NCBI RefSeq assembly: GCF_030227115.1
Contig: NZ_JASSUA010000002.1
Span: 434,001 to 498,000 of the forward strand
DNA length: 64,000 bases
From: Marinobacter sp. SS13-12
GTDB taxonomy: Bacteria > Pseudomonadota > Gammaproteobacteria > Pseudomonadales > Oleiphilaceae
Reading direction: 5' to 3'
The notes below the pieces were generated by a model. It saw nothing but the letters and a program-made list of their open reading frames with translations, ran no database searches and was not told the origin of the DNA. Positions 9,436 to 21,491 of the stretch are shown here, in pieces. The translations under genes and the position numbers were made by a program. Positions within the stretch are counted from its first letter, which is position 1. Every line of letters begins with the position of its first letter.

Positions 9436-11844
9436 TTGAAGTCACTGTCCCTGAACCAGCTCTATAAAGCCTGTGTTTTAAAAGATTTACCGTTCAAGAC
9501 CACCCGTCAACTCGAGCCCCTGGCAGAAATCGTCGGCCAGAATCGGGCCCAGGCAGCGGTGCGTTTTGCCCTGTCCATGCCCCACGGTGGCTACAACGTG
9601 TATGCGGTGGGTCGCAACGGGCTCGGTAAGCGCACCATGATGCTGCGGTACCTGGAACACCATGTAGACACGGATAACCAGAGCCACGACTGGTGCTATG
9701 TGGCCAACTTCGAGGAGCCCCGTGTGCCCAGGATGCTCAGGCTGCCTGCTGGCAAGGGCACGGAGTTGAAGCAGGACATGGAAAAGCTGATGGGCCGTCT
9801 GATGAAGATGATCCCTCAGACGTTCGATAGCGACAGCTTTCTGGAGCGTGCTGAAAAACTGAAGAACGACTACGTCAAGAGGCAGGAAGACGAACTGGAA
9901 AAGGTCGCAGCCCAGGCCAAGCGAAAGAAAGTCAGCCTGAACATCACGACCCCGGGCGGCTATCGCCTGGTGGCAATGAATGGCGATGAAGCCCATACCG
10001 CCGAGTCATTCCAGGCCCTGACTGAGGCACAACGGGACAAGTTCGAAAGCGATATTAACAAGCTGGAGAAAAAGCTCAGACAGGCGCTGCGGAAACTGGC
10101 GGACTGGGAGCAGGAATACGCGGAGAGCCAGCAAGCGCTTAATGAGGAGACCCTGGAGGGCATTTCAGGCCATCAGATTGATGAACTGATAGAAAAATAT
10201 CGGGATCAGCCGGATGTGGTGGCTTACTTCGACGCCGTTCGCAAGGATCTGTCGGAAAGCCTGGAAATTTTCCTGGAAGACAATGAAGAGCAGGCGGCCA
10301 TTGCGTATGCCTCTCTGGACAAGAAGATGCCCCGTCGCTACCTGGTAAATGTGCTAGTACACCAGAAAACCGACGAAGTGCCGGTGGTGGTGGAGGATAA
10401 TCCCACTTACCATAATCTGTTCGGTTACGTGGAGAGCGTGACTTTCAAAGGCACCGTGTTTACTGACTTCTCCCTCATTCGCCCCGGCAGCCTTCACCGC
10501 GCCAATGGTGGCTATCTGCTGATGGATGCCATCAAGGTCCTGGAGCAGCCGTTTGTCTGGGATGGCCTCAAGCGGGCTCTGCGTTCAAAGACCATTCAGA
10601 TCAATTCCCTGGAGCGGGAGCTGACCCTGTCGGGCACGATCTCGCTGGAGCCTGAGGAAATCCCGCTGGACGTGAAAATCGTGCTGTTCGGCGATCGGGA
10701 AACCTGGATGTTGCTGCAGGAGTACGATCCGGAGTTCGCCGAGTTGTTCCGGGTGACGGCGGATTTTGAAAACGAGATGATGCGTACGGACGAAAGCCAG
10801 GTACTTTATGCCAAGTTCATCGCCAGCCTGGTGGATGAAAAGAAGCTGCTTCACTGCAGTAACAAGGCGGTCGCCCGTATCATTGAACACAGTGCACGCA
10901 TGGCAGAGCATCAGGATCGCCTGTCTTTGCATGCAGCGGATATTGCCAACCTGTTGCGTGAGTCCGATTACTGGGCCCGGCAGGCTGGTGCCCGGCTGAT
11001 CCAGAACTCCCATGTGGATCAGGCGCTGGAGAGTGCCCGTTATCGCAGTAGCCGGATTCGTGATCAGTTCTACGACTCCATTCGTGATGGTTCAACACTG
11101 GTGTCCACCACAGGTACCTGTGTGGGGCAGGTAAATGCGTTGTCGGTACTTTCGACCGGGGGCTTCGAGTTCGGTCTGTCCAACAGAATTACTGCCACCT
11201 GCTATTATGGTGATGGCGGCGTGATGGATATCGAACGTGACGTGAAGCTGGGGGGAAACATCCACTCCAAGGGTGTGATGATACTCAGCTCCTGGCTTTC
11301 TTCCCATTTTGCCGTCACCGACCCCATGCATCTGTCGGCGAGCCTGACGTTTGAGCAGAATTACGGCGAAGTCGACGGTGACAGTGCGTCCCTGGCAGAG
11401 ATGTGCGCCCTGGTTTCGACGCTGTCGGGGCTGCCGGTGCGGCAGGACCTGGCAATCACCGGGTCGGTCAACCAGTTCGGCGAGGTCCAGCCGATTGGTG
11501 GCGTCAATGAAAAGGTCGAGGGTTTTTACAGCACCTGCAAACTGATCGGCGAGCTGACCGGAACCCAGGGCGTGATCGTACCTGCAACCAATGTGCAGAA
11601 CCTGATGCTCGACCAGGAGGTCGTACAGGCAGTCCGCGACGGCAAGTTCCATGTTCACTCGGTGTCCCGGGCAGAAGAGGCCATTACGCTTTTGCTGGGC
11701 AAGCCGGCAGGCAGGGCAGACAAAAAAGGCAGGTATCCCAAACAGACTGTTTTTGGCATGATCCAGCAACGTCTGGAGAAGATGCGCGAACACGAGCGTC
11801 AGGAACATGCCCGGGATGACCACAAAGACCCGTCGATTCACTAA
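9436..11844 (+). CDS. Lon-like ATP-dependent protease (AsrA/YcbZ type)
   Basis: An 802-residue protein with an N-terminal AAA+ part and a C-terminal Lon proteolytic domain but no Lon substrate-binding N-domain. A degenerate Walker A, GRNGLGKRT, is at residues 59-67 with a long coiled-coil insertion after it. The Lon dyad is intact: Ser650 in GDSAS and Lys693 in VNEKVEG, 43 residues apart as in E. coli Lon. It resembles E. coli YcbZ and P. aeruginosa AsrA, which was linked to the heat-shock and aminoglycoside response (from memory). It starts with TTG 9436, preceded by AGGA. No downstream partner is obvious; a two-component pair follows. Specific substrates are unknown. Confidence 0.88.
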   Translation: MKSLSLNQLYKACVLKDLPFKTTRQLEPLAEIVGQNRAQAAVRFALSMPHGGYNVYAVGRNGLGKRTMMLRYLEHHVDTDNQSHDWCYVANFEEPRVPRMLRLPAGKGTELKQDMEKLMGRLMKMIPQTFDSDSFLERAEKLKNDYVKRQEDELEKVAAQAKRKKVSLNITTPGGYRLVAMNGDEAHTAESFQALTEAQRDKFESDINKLEKKLRQALRKLADWEQEYAESQQALNEETLEGISGHQIDELIEKYRDQPDVVAYFDAVRKDLSESLEIFLEDNEEQAAIAYASLDKKMPRRYLVNVLVHQKTDEVPVVVEDNPTYHNLFGYVESVTFKGTVFTDFSLIRPGSLHRANGGYLLMDAIKVLEQPFVWDGLKRALRSKTIQINSLERELTLSGTISLEPEEIPLDVKIVLFGDRETWMLLQEYDPEFAELFRVTADFENEMMRTDESQVLYAKFIASLVDEKKLLHCSNKAVARIIEHSARMAEHQDRLSLHAADIANLLRESDYWARQAGARLIQNSHVDQALESARYRSSRIRDQFYDSIRDGSTLVSTTGTCVGQVNALSVLSTGGFEFGLSNRITATCYYGDGGVMDIERDVKLGGNIHSKGVMILSSWLSSHFAVTDPMHLSASLTFEQNYGEVDGDSASLAEMCALVSTLSGLPVRQDLAITGSVNQFGEVQPIGGVNEKVEGFYSTCKLIGELTGTQGVIVPATNVQNLMLDQEVVQAVRDGKFHVHSVSRAEEAITLLLGKPAGRADKKGRYPKQTVFGMIQQRLEKMREHERQEHARDDHKDPSIH

Positions 11845-11881
11845 GGCGTATCGGCGGTAATTGAAAGGAGAGACAAGGCAC

Positions 11882-12508
11882 ATGACTGATTCCCAGCAAA
11901 CGGTGTACGTAGTTGAAGATGACGAGGCAGTGCGTGACTCGCTGGAGTTGCTGCTGAAGTCCGATGGCAAGCCCGTCAGCACTTACGACAATGCCAATGC
12001 CTTTTTAAAGGATTATTCCGAAAAGATGGCTGGCTGCATTGTGCTGGATATCCGTATGCCCGGCATGGACGGCATGGAACTTCAGAAAAAACTGAACGAA
12101 AAGCATTCCATTCTTCCGATCATCTTTGTGACCGGCCACGGTGATGTGCCGATGGCTGTGGATGCCATGAAAGAGGGCGCGGTGGACTTCATTCAGAAAC
12201 CCTACCGGGAAGAGGCCTTGTTGCAGAAAATTGAAGCTGCGCTTGAGCAGGACCGTGAACAGCGCAAAACCCTCGGTGAGAAGCAGGAAATCCTGCGTCG
12301 GGTGAAGAGCCTGACCCCCCGTGAACACGAGATAATGGACCGGATGATTGCCGGGCAGGCCAACAAGGTCATAGCGATCGAGCTTGAAATCAGCCAGCGA
12401 ACCGTGGAAATACACCGTTCACGGGTCATGCACAAAATGGGTACCCATTCACTGGCACACCTGGTCCGTATGGTTCTGTCCGTAAAGGACCTTATCGACC
12501 CGCGCTGA
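11882..12508 (+). CDS. FixJ-type response regulator
   Basis: A 208-residue response regulator: receiver domain (about 1-125) with acidic pocket EDD at 12-14 and phospho-acceptor Asp56 in VLDIRMPGMDG, then a LuxR/FixJ-type helix-turn-helix (SLTPREHEIMDRMIAGQANK onward). The receiver has the FixJ-class pattern (FVTGHGDVPMAVDAMKEGAVDFIQKP). ATG 11882 is chosen over an in-frame TTG at 11861. It is followed 45 bases later by a receiver-PAS-histidine kinase gene, so the pair very likely forms one signalling system. Target genes are not visible here. Confidence 0.9.
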   Translation: MTDSQQTVYVVEDDEAVRDSLELLLKSDGKPVSTYDNANAFLKDYSEKMAGCIVLDIRMPGMDGMELQKKLNEKHSILPIIFVTGHGDVPMAVDAMKEGAVDFIQKPYREEALLQKIEAALEQDREQRKTLGEKQEILRRVKSLTPREHEIMDRMIAGQANKVIAIELEISQRTVEIHRSRVMHKMGTHSLAHLVRMVLSVKDLIDPR

Positions 12509-12553
12509 TTTGGCCGGCATTATGCAATCACCATCGTAACCGGCCGTATTCCT

Positions 12554-14143
12554 ATGACAGATGCTGTCCTGGAGACAACAGACGTAACGGTTCTGCTTGT
12601 TGACGACAACCCGCAGAACCTGAAAGTGCTCTATGAAACCCTGAAAGACAAGGGTTACCGACTGTTGATTGCCAACGATGGTGAAAAGGCACTGGATCTC
12701 GCCCATCGTCACCAGCCTGAAGTTATCCTGCTGGACATCATGATGCCGGAACTGGACGGCTATCAGGTGTGTGAGCGCCTGAAGGCCGACCCGGTTACCT
12801 CAGACAGTGCCGTTGTATTTCTCTCCGCCCTGGACGATCTCCAGGCCAAGGTACGTGGTTTTTCCCTCGGTGGCGCAGACTATATCTCCAAGCCTTTCCA
12901 GGCCCAGGAAGTGATTGCCAGGGTGAAGACCCATGCCCGGGTCATCCGGCTGGAGCGGGAGCTTCAGGCCCGCAATCGCCAGCTCGAGAACGACCAGGCC
13001 CGCATACTGAACTCCATCAGCGAAGGCATCTACGGCCTGGACGCTAGCGGTGTCATCGTGTTCGCCAATCCCGCCGCTGCCGTGACCATGGGTAGCTCTG
13101 CTGAGGAATTGATTGGCCAGAATTTTTTTGATCTCCATTTCCGCACTGCCGGCCAGGGATGCGAGTCGCTCCCGGTTTATGCCACGTGCAGCCAGGGTAT
13201 TGCGGAAAATCAGCGGGATATCGAAATGCTGCGGGCGGATGGCACCGCGTTTCCGGTGGAGTATCGCTCCACGCCCAAGCTCGACGGAGAGGAACTGCAC
13301 GGCGCGGTCGTGGTATTCCGGGACATCACCGCCGAGCTTGAGAGTGAGCGGGCGCTCGAGAACGCCCGTAACATGGTGCAGGAACAGCGGGAGCAGATCG
13401 CCCACTTTTCACGCCTGACCACCATGGGAGAAATGGCCGCGGGCGTGGCCCACGAAGTGAACCAGCCGCTGACCGCCATCACCAACTATGCCCGTGTTGC
13501 CAGGCGTGTGCTGGCCAAGGAAGAGCCGGATCACCAGTTGCTCGAAGAGACCCTGGAAAAGATTGAAGCCCAGTCACACCGCGCCAGTGAAGTGATTCGG
13601 CGGATTCGCCGGTTCATGAAGAAACCGGCAGCGGGAAAGGACGTGCTTTCCATTTCAGCGCTGCTTGAGGATACCCGCAAGTTCGCGGAAGTGGATATTC
13701 GTAACAATGAAGGTGGCGTCGAGATCTCGGTGGCGGATGACGTTCCCGAGGTGCTGGCGGACCCGGTTCAGGTTCAGCAAGTAGCGCTGAATCTGATCCG
13801 CAACGCCCTGGAGTCAACCCGCAGTGCCGGTTCTTCGGCACCTGTGGAAGTGGCAGTGACCATGTCCGGCGGCCGCTGTGTGAGGGTCACAGTGACCGAT
13901 CACGGCGTCGGTTTGCCGGATGACGCCGAAGAAAAGCTGTTTCTGCCGTTCTACACCACCAAGGAGGAAGGCATGGGGATCGGCCTGCCTACGTGCCGCT
14001 CCCTGATCCAGGCTCAGGGGGGCGATATCGGATTCGAGCGCCCGGAGCACGACGGTGCCTGCTTCTATTTCACCCTGCCCGTGGCAGGTTCCGATGGCAC
14101 CCCCTGTGCGCCTGACGCCGACTCCCCGGGGCCGGTGGCATAA
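12554..14143 (+). CDS. receiver-PAS-histidine kinase hybrid sensor
   Basis: A 529-residue soluble sensor kinase. Order: N-terminal receiver (Asp61 in LLDIMMPELDG), coiled linker, PAS domain (about 145-265), HisKA with phospho-acceptor His300 in GVAHEVNQPLTAI, and HATPase with LIRNALES (N box), DHGVGLP and the GMGIGLPTCRSL ATP lid. There is no membrane segment, so it senses a cytoplasmic or diffusible signal. The PAS lacks an obvious haem-pocket His, so oxygen sensing as in FixL is not supported. The receiver at the N-terminus rather than the C-terminus suggests input from another kinase. It is probably the cognate kinase of the preceding FixJ-type regulator. Confidence 0.88.
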   Translation: MTDAVLETTDVTVLLVDDNPQNLKVLYETLKDKGYRLLIANDGEKALDLAHRHQPEVILLDIMMPELDGYQVCERLKADPVTSDSAVVFLSALDDLQAKVRGFSLGGADYISKPFQAQEVIARVKTHARVIRLERELQARNRQLENDQARILNSISEGIYGLDASGVIVFANPAAAVTMGSSAEELIGQNFFDLHFRTAGQGCESLPVYATCSQGIAENQRDIEMLRADGTAFPVEYRSTPKLDGEELHGAVVVFRDITAELESERALENARNMVQEQREQIAHFSRLTTMGEMAAGVAHEVNQPLTAITNYARVARRVLAKEEPDHQLLEETLEKIEAQSHRASEVIRRIRRFMKKPAAGKDVLSISALLEDTRKFAEVDIRNNEGGVEISVADDVPEVLADPVQVQQVALNLIRNALESTRSAGSSAPVEVAVTMSGGRCVRVTVTDHGVGLPDDAEEKLFLPFYTTKEEGMGIGLPTCRSLIQAQGGDIGFERPEHDGACFYFTLPVAGSDGTPCAPDADSPGPVA

Positions 14144-14147
14144 CCCC

Positions 14148-15023
14148 TCAGCTTCCCCAGCGAACCTCGCCGCTCAGGTGAGGGGCGGCTCCTGATGCGT
14201 TCAGCAACTGATAATCCCAGCCAGACTTTCCGGTCTGCCAGTTCAGCTGTGCCGTTCCCGGCAGAAACAGCGGCTTTTTGAACTGACAGGATACCGATAC
14301 CGCCTCCTGCCGCCAGCCAGTCTGCTGTTCCAGCACTGCCAGTACCCGGGCCTTGCTCCACATGCCGTGGGCGATGGCCCGGGGAAAGCCGAACGCTTTC
14401 GCCGTCAGCGCATGCAGGTGTATCGGATTTCTGTCCCCGGAAACGCTGGCGTACTGCCGGCCAATGGATTCCGCGGCGCTGATCTCGGTTGTCTCCGGGT
14501 AGCGGGGCAGTTCGGGTGGTTTGCCGCCGGATTGACTGCCGCCTTTGTCCGGCTGCCGGAACAGGTTGGTGCTGGTTTCCTCCCAGACAAGCCGGCCTGC
14601 GGACCAGGCCTCGGTGACCAGGTCAAATTCCAGTCCCTTCGGGGTGTTGTTCTGGCCGTCAAGTCTCACGGCGATGTCCAGGCTTTCACCGGCCCCGACA
14701 GGGCGATGCTGGGTGATGTGGTTGCGCAGGTGCACAAGGCCCAGCAATGGCAGGGGGAACGCTTTGTCCGTCAGCAGCTTCAGGTGCAGCGGAAATGCCA
14801 GGATATGGGGCCAGGTGATGGGTACCGTCGTTTGTGTACCGAATCCGCATACTTTCTGGTAGCGTTTCAGGTTATCGTTGGCCGTACTGACGCCAACCAG
14901 CCTGGCGGACAATCCGGGAATGCGGATATCACCACCGGAGGGCTTCTCTTTCGGGAGCAGCGCTTTGCTGTAAAGCGACCATAGGCCGGGCGGGTGATTA
15001 CGATAGATTACAGTATCTGTCAT
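14148..15023 (-). CDS. MaoC-like acyl dehydratase / enoyl-CoA hydratase family protein
   Basis: A 291-residue double hot-dog protein. The C-terminal half has the MaoC/R-hydratase signature: YASVSGDRNPIHLHALTAKA (Asp and His being the catalytic pair) followed by FPRAIAHGMWSKA. The N-terminal half looks like a degenerate hot-dog repeat. Family members hydrate trans-2-enoyl-CoA to (R)-3-hydroxyacyl-CoA, feeding PHA synthesis or alternate beta-oxidation. Its stop is 4 bases past the stop of the convergent sensor kinase gene. It is divergent from the AraC regulator at 15193, which may control it. Substrate not determined. Confidence 0.82.
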   Translation of the reverse strand: MTDTVIYRNHPPGLWSLYSKALLPKEKPSGGDIRIPGLSARLVGVSTANDNLKRYQKVCGFGTQTTVPITWPHILAFPLHLKLLTDKAFPLPLLGLVHLRNHITQHRPVGAGESLDIAVRLDGQNNTPKGLEFDLVTEAWSAGRLVWEETSTNLFRQPDKGGSQSGGKPPELPRYPETTEISAAESIGRQYASVSGDRNPIHLHALTAKAFGFPRAIAHGMWSKARVLAVLEQQTGWRQEAVSVSCQFKKPLFLPGTAQLNWQTGKSGWDYQLLNASGAAPHLSGEVRWGS

Positions 15024-15192
15024 ATTCTTAACTCTCCTGGTACACCTGTGCGTCTGTGGCCTGATATGCTCTAATATACGACTTAGGTCTCAGAGTCTGG
15101 CAAACCCGGCCAGTATGGACATTGACCTGGCTCGCCGGCAAGGTTGTCCGGCCGGCCAAGCCAATCAATAAACAACTATAAAGCGGGACACT

Positions 15193-16224
15193 ATGCAGGA
15201 ACTTCGCGATGCGGGTGTGATGTTGCGTCTGATTTATCAGGCCATGAAACGCAAAGGGATTGATACCGATGCCATATTTGCCCGACTGGGTGTGGATGAA
15301 GCCTATGTCTACACCGAACAACTGAGAACGCCCCACAGCGCCCAGCTTTATTTCTGGCAGGTGGTTGAGGATGTCTCTGGCGATCCGGACGCCGGCCTTC
15401 ACCTTGGCCCGCTTCTGCCCGCTTACAAGGGGCAGGTGCTGGAGTATCTGTTTCTCAGCAGCCCCACGTTTGGTGAGGGCCTGCGGCGGGCGCAGAACTA
15501 CCAGCGGCTATTGAGCGATGCGGCCAATACCGATTTCTTTATTGAGGGGGATGAGGCCTGCATGGTGCTGGATGCGGCCTCAGATGAAGTCAGCCGCCTG
15601 CGGCATTTCAACGAGTGTTTTGTTCAGGGTCTGATTACCTTTTTCAAATCCATCACTGACGACCAGTTCTATCCTTCCCGGATCGAATTCGAACATGAGC
15701 GTGACCACGGCAAAGCCCACGCGAGCGAGGTACTGGGGTGCGATGTCGTGTTTGGCGCGGAGGAGAACCGGCTGTATTTCCCGGCGTCCCTGTTGTCCCA
15801 CGCGTCACCCCATGCGGAACCGGAACTGCTGGATCTCCATGAGCGGTTTGCCAGCGAACAGGTCGCTCGCCTTGAGAAAAAGGACATTGTTGGCCAGGTG
15901 GAGCGGATTGTGGCAGAGCTGCTGGACAGTGGGGAAGTCACCCTGGATGCGGTGGCCGAACGCCTGGGTATCAAGCCGCGAACCTTGCGTACCCGCCTGA
16001 CCGAAGCAGAAACCAGTTTCAACCAGGTGTTGGCGGATTTCCGTTATCGCCTGGCGCGGCAGCTGTTGGCAACCACCGATGAGTCCATTGATGAGATCGT
16101 GTATCTCACCGGCTTCTCGGAACCCAGTACCTTTTACCGGGCGTTCAAGCGCTGGTCGGGAATGACCCCCATTGAATACCGCAAAACCGCACAGGGAAAG
16201 GATGTCATGGTTGATGCCATGTAA
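15193..16224 (+). CDS. AraC family regulator with N-terminal Arabinose_bd-type domain
   Basis: A 343-residue regulator of the OruR/Arabinose_bd-AraC type: an N-terminal ligand-binding part of about 200 residues and a C-terminal pair of helix-turn-helix motifs. The second motif, IDEIVYLTGFSEPSTFYRAF, is a textbook AraC recognition segment, followed by KRWSGMTPIEYR. A GCGGGA lies before ATG 15193. Divergent orientation to the MaoC hydratase gene, with a 169-base shared control region, suggests fatty-acid-linked regulation, which is inference. tRNA-Asp lies downstream. Confidence 0.9.
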   Translation: MQELRDAGVMLRLIYQAMKRKGIDTDAIFARLGVDEAYVYTEQLRTPHSAQLYFWQVVEDVSGDPDAGLHLGPLLPAYKGQVLEYLFLSSPTFGEGLRRAQNYQRLLSDAANTDFFIEGDEACMVLDAASDEVSRLRHFNECFVQGLITFFKSITDDQFYPSRIEFEHERDHGKAHASEVLGCDVVFGAEENRLYFPASLLSHASPHAEPELLDLHERFASEQVARLEKKDIVGQVERIVAELLDSGEVTLDAVAERLGIKPRTLRTRLTEAETSFNQVLADFRYRLARQLLATTDESIDEIVYLTGFSEPSTFYRAFKRWSGMTPIEYRKTAQGKDVMVDAM

Positions 16225-16261
16225 TGGCACCGACGTAACCCGATTTTTTTCATGAAAAACG

Positions 16262-16289
16262 TTGACATGCGGGGCCGCCTCTTTATAAT
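16262..16289 (+). promoter_or_regulatory. sigma-70 promoter of tRNA-Asp
   Basis: Perfect -35 TTGACA at 16262-16267 and perfect -10 TATAAT at 16284-16289 with a 16-base spacer, followed by a GC-rich stretch (GCGCCCTC) of the discriminator kind found at stringently controlled stable-RNA promoters. It drives the tRNA-Asp gene about 55 bases downstream of the start point. Confidence 0.85.
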
Positions 16290-16349
16290 GCGCCCTCGTT
16301 GTCACCGAGCAATCACACCCTTGATTGCGCCCGAGGTGGCGGCTCACGC

Positions 16350-16426
16350 GGAGCGGTAGTTCAGCTGGTTAGAATACCGGCCTGTCACGCCGGGGGTCGC
16401 GGGTTCGAGTCCCGTCCGCTCCGCCA
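16350..16426 (+). tRNA. tRNA-Asp (GTC)
   Basis: A 77-base cloverleaf with acceptor stem GGAGCGG/CCGCTCC, D-arm with AGCTGGTTAGA, anticodon stem CCGGC/GCCGG with anticodon GTC at 16384-16386, T-arm GGGTTCGAGTCCC and encoded CCA at 16424-16426. It is a single-copy tRNA with its own strong promoter. No integrase or direct repeat flanks it, so it has not been used as an attachment site here. Confidence 0.97.
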
Positions 16427-16529
16427 TTTTCCCCTCCCTGCACTGCATTTATCCATTGTCATTCCTGGTTCATCTTCACGTAACAGTTGCATGTTATCGT
16501 CTTCCTTGTTGATTCAAAGGAGATGAACG

Positions 16530-16616
16530 ATGTCCGATTACGAAGAAGAACTCATGGAGCGTCAGTTTGAAGATTATGATGACGATGATTCCCTGGATGA
16601 CGCCACCGAAATGTAG
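16530..16616 (+). CDS. 28-residue acidic small protein (candidate)
   Basis: ATG 16530 follows an excellent AAAGGAG with a 7-base spacer and opens a 28-codon frame ending in TAG 16614-16616. The product, beginning MSDYEEELMERQFEDYDDDD, is extremely acidic (about half Asp/Glu). No family is recognised. The strong ribosome site and the lack of any other use for this gap between tRNA-Asp and the AraC gene favour a real small protein. It might be read through from the tRNA-Asp promoter or from its own. It converges with the AraC gene at 16632. Confidence 0.5.
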   Translation: MSDYEEELMERQFEDYDDDDSLDDATEM

Positions 16617-16631
16617 TCATGGCTCTGGCGC

Positions 16632-19889
<3,258 letters not shown>

Positions 19890-19994
19890 CAGCCAGAACC
19901 GTGGTTCATGCCCCATGATCACAAAACGTTGCAGTTTCCCCCTGTCCAGCGGGTATTGAACCGCTAGACTATTATCCGGAAGTCTGTCAGTTTG

Positions 19995-20031
19995 AAACCG
20001 GCCCGTACTGACCGTGCGTGGCCGGTTTTTG
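19995..20031 (+). terminator. rho-independent terminator, probably of fadH
   Basis: AAACCGGCC (19995-20003) pairs with GGCCGGTTT (20020-20028), with a 16-base loop and a run of five T. It lies about 105 bases after the fadH stop, leaving a sizeable 3' untranslated stretch. Confidence 0.7.
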
Positions 20032-20109
20032 GTATCTGACGGTAAAACGGAACGCCCTGGTGGTGTTCACCGTGTTGCTGTCAGGTTTTCGGAGAGCGGG
20101 GAGTCTGCA

Positions 20110-21360
20110 ATGGGGTCTGCCGACCAGGCAAATGATGGTTATTCGGCGGTAATTTTCATGGATGGCAGCAATGTGTCACGGCAGATGCGTGCGTCGGAGT
20201 TCGGTGCCTTTCTGGATGGCTATGTAGGGCTGTCAGACCTGGCGGATACCGACGTCAAGGCGGTGTACGTGCTCCTGGGCAAGGACCTTCTGGTGCGCTC
20301 CCTGGTGTTTTTCCGCATCTATTTCGATGAGGAGGGCCGGGCTGACAGCCACTGGAACCTGCCGGTAGAGAAGCTGGCGAAAAAGGGGGCCAAGGGGCCT
20401 GATATGGGTGCCGGCCCGATTCGCCTGGTATGCCGCAGTCAGTGCCCCAAATCCGCTAATGCGGAGGAGCTCTGGGATCCGGATATGACGCCGGGAAGTA
20501 ACCATTTTCAGGCCATTCGCCGCGCCCTGGAAGCCAATAGCCTGAAACTGCGGAAAGTGGAGCCAGCGGCCGAGGAAGACATTCCCGTGCTGGGTGAGGA
20601 CGCCCGCTCCGCGGAAGACACGGAGGCGCTTAATGACCGCGCACGCCTGGCGCAGGTTATCCGTGAGCAACGGCTTCGCATCAAGACCCTGCAAAGTGTT
20701 CACCGGGATGCCCTGTCTGACATTCAGCGCGAAAATCGCCATGAGATGCAGGCATTACGTAATGAAATGGCTGAGCTTCAGCAGAAGTTCGAACGCCAGA
20801 AACTCAGCAATGAGCAGCTGAAAAAGCGTCTGGCCGAGCGCAATGAACAGTATTTGTCGATGCAGGAGCAGATTGCTGGCGGTGATGAGCGCAAGCAGCG
20901 TGAGGATGCCACATCCGATGCAGAGGTTGTGTTATTACGGGAGCAATTGGAGCGTCGTCAGCGGGAACTGGAAATCCGGGACGAGAAAATTGTGGCGCTC
21001 GAGCAGGAAAACCACGATCTGCGTCACCAGACACCCGCCGAAAATTCGGTCATGGAGCACTTGCAGAGCCAGTCGGTGTTTCTGGTGGCCTACCACCCCG
21101 GGGTTGGGCATATCACTCTGCCGTATAATGATATCGAAACCTATTTCCGCAACCCGGTGGCCTATGCCGCGGAACGTTGTGGTCTGAACGAACCTGCCTA
21201 CAAGCAGTGGCTGGAGCATTACGAAAAACCCGTCTGTCACCATCAGGATGATGACGGAACCCCCTGTGACGAACCGGTAATGAGGGTCAGCCAGCCCGCC
21301 GACTTCCGGGCGGGAATCGATGACCGCTGTGAAAAGCACCAGCCGCAGGCTGAGAATTAA
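20110..21360 (+). CDS. coiled-coil protein of unknown function with C-terminal Cys/His cluster
   Basis: A 416-residue protein I do not recognise. Residues 1-150 form a globular part opening with YSAVIFMDGSNVS, reminiscent of the first strand of NYN nucleases but without their other motifs. Residues about 172-305 are a long heptad-rich coiled coil (KTLQSVHRDALSDIQRENRH and onward). The C-terminus carries Cys376, Cys386, Cys407 and His410, a possible metal site. ATG 20110 has GGGGAG upstream; an in-frame ATG at 20014 lies before the terminator hairpin and is unlikely. It sits immediately ahead of nadK, a position I recall being occupied by a similar uncharacterised gene in pseudomonads. Confidence 0.72.
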   Translation: MGSADQANDGYSAVIFMDGSNVSRQMRASEFGAFLDGYVGLSDLADTDVKAVYVLLGKDLLVRSLVFFRIYFDEEGRADSHWNLPVEKLAKKGAKGPDMGAGPIRLVCRSQCPKSANAEELWDPDMTPGSNHFQAIRRALEANSLKLRKVEPAAEEDIPVLGEDARSAEDTEALNDRARLAQVIREQRLRIKTLQSVHRDALSDIQRENRHEMQALRNEMAELQQKFERQKLSNEQLKKRLAERNEQYLSMQEQIAGGDERKQREDATSDAEVVLLREQLERRQRELEIRDEKIVALEQENHDLRHQTPAENSVMEHLQSQSVFLVAYHPGVGHITLPYNDIETYFRNPVAYAAERCGLNEPAYKQWLEHYEKPVCHHQDDDGTPCDEPVMRVSQPADFRAGIDDRCEKHQPQAEN

Positions 21361-21491
21361 CGCCGCATTACCTGCCCTGAACGGGATCTTTTTTCAGAAT
21401 CTGGCCGTATTTCGTTACTATGGTCTCCCAGACGTTTCCGGGAGACCAGCGAGATCAATCCCGGCCCATACAGATATCCACAGGAAGCTAC

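Noticed and set aside
16350..16426. tRNA-Asp as an integration site of a mobile element
   Set aside because: No integrase, no 3' tRNA repeat and ordinary neighbours on both sides.
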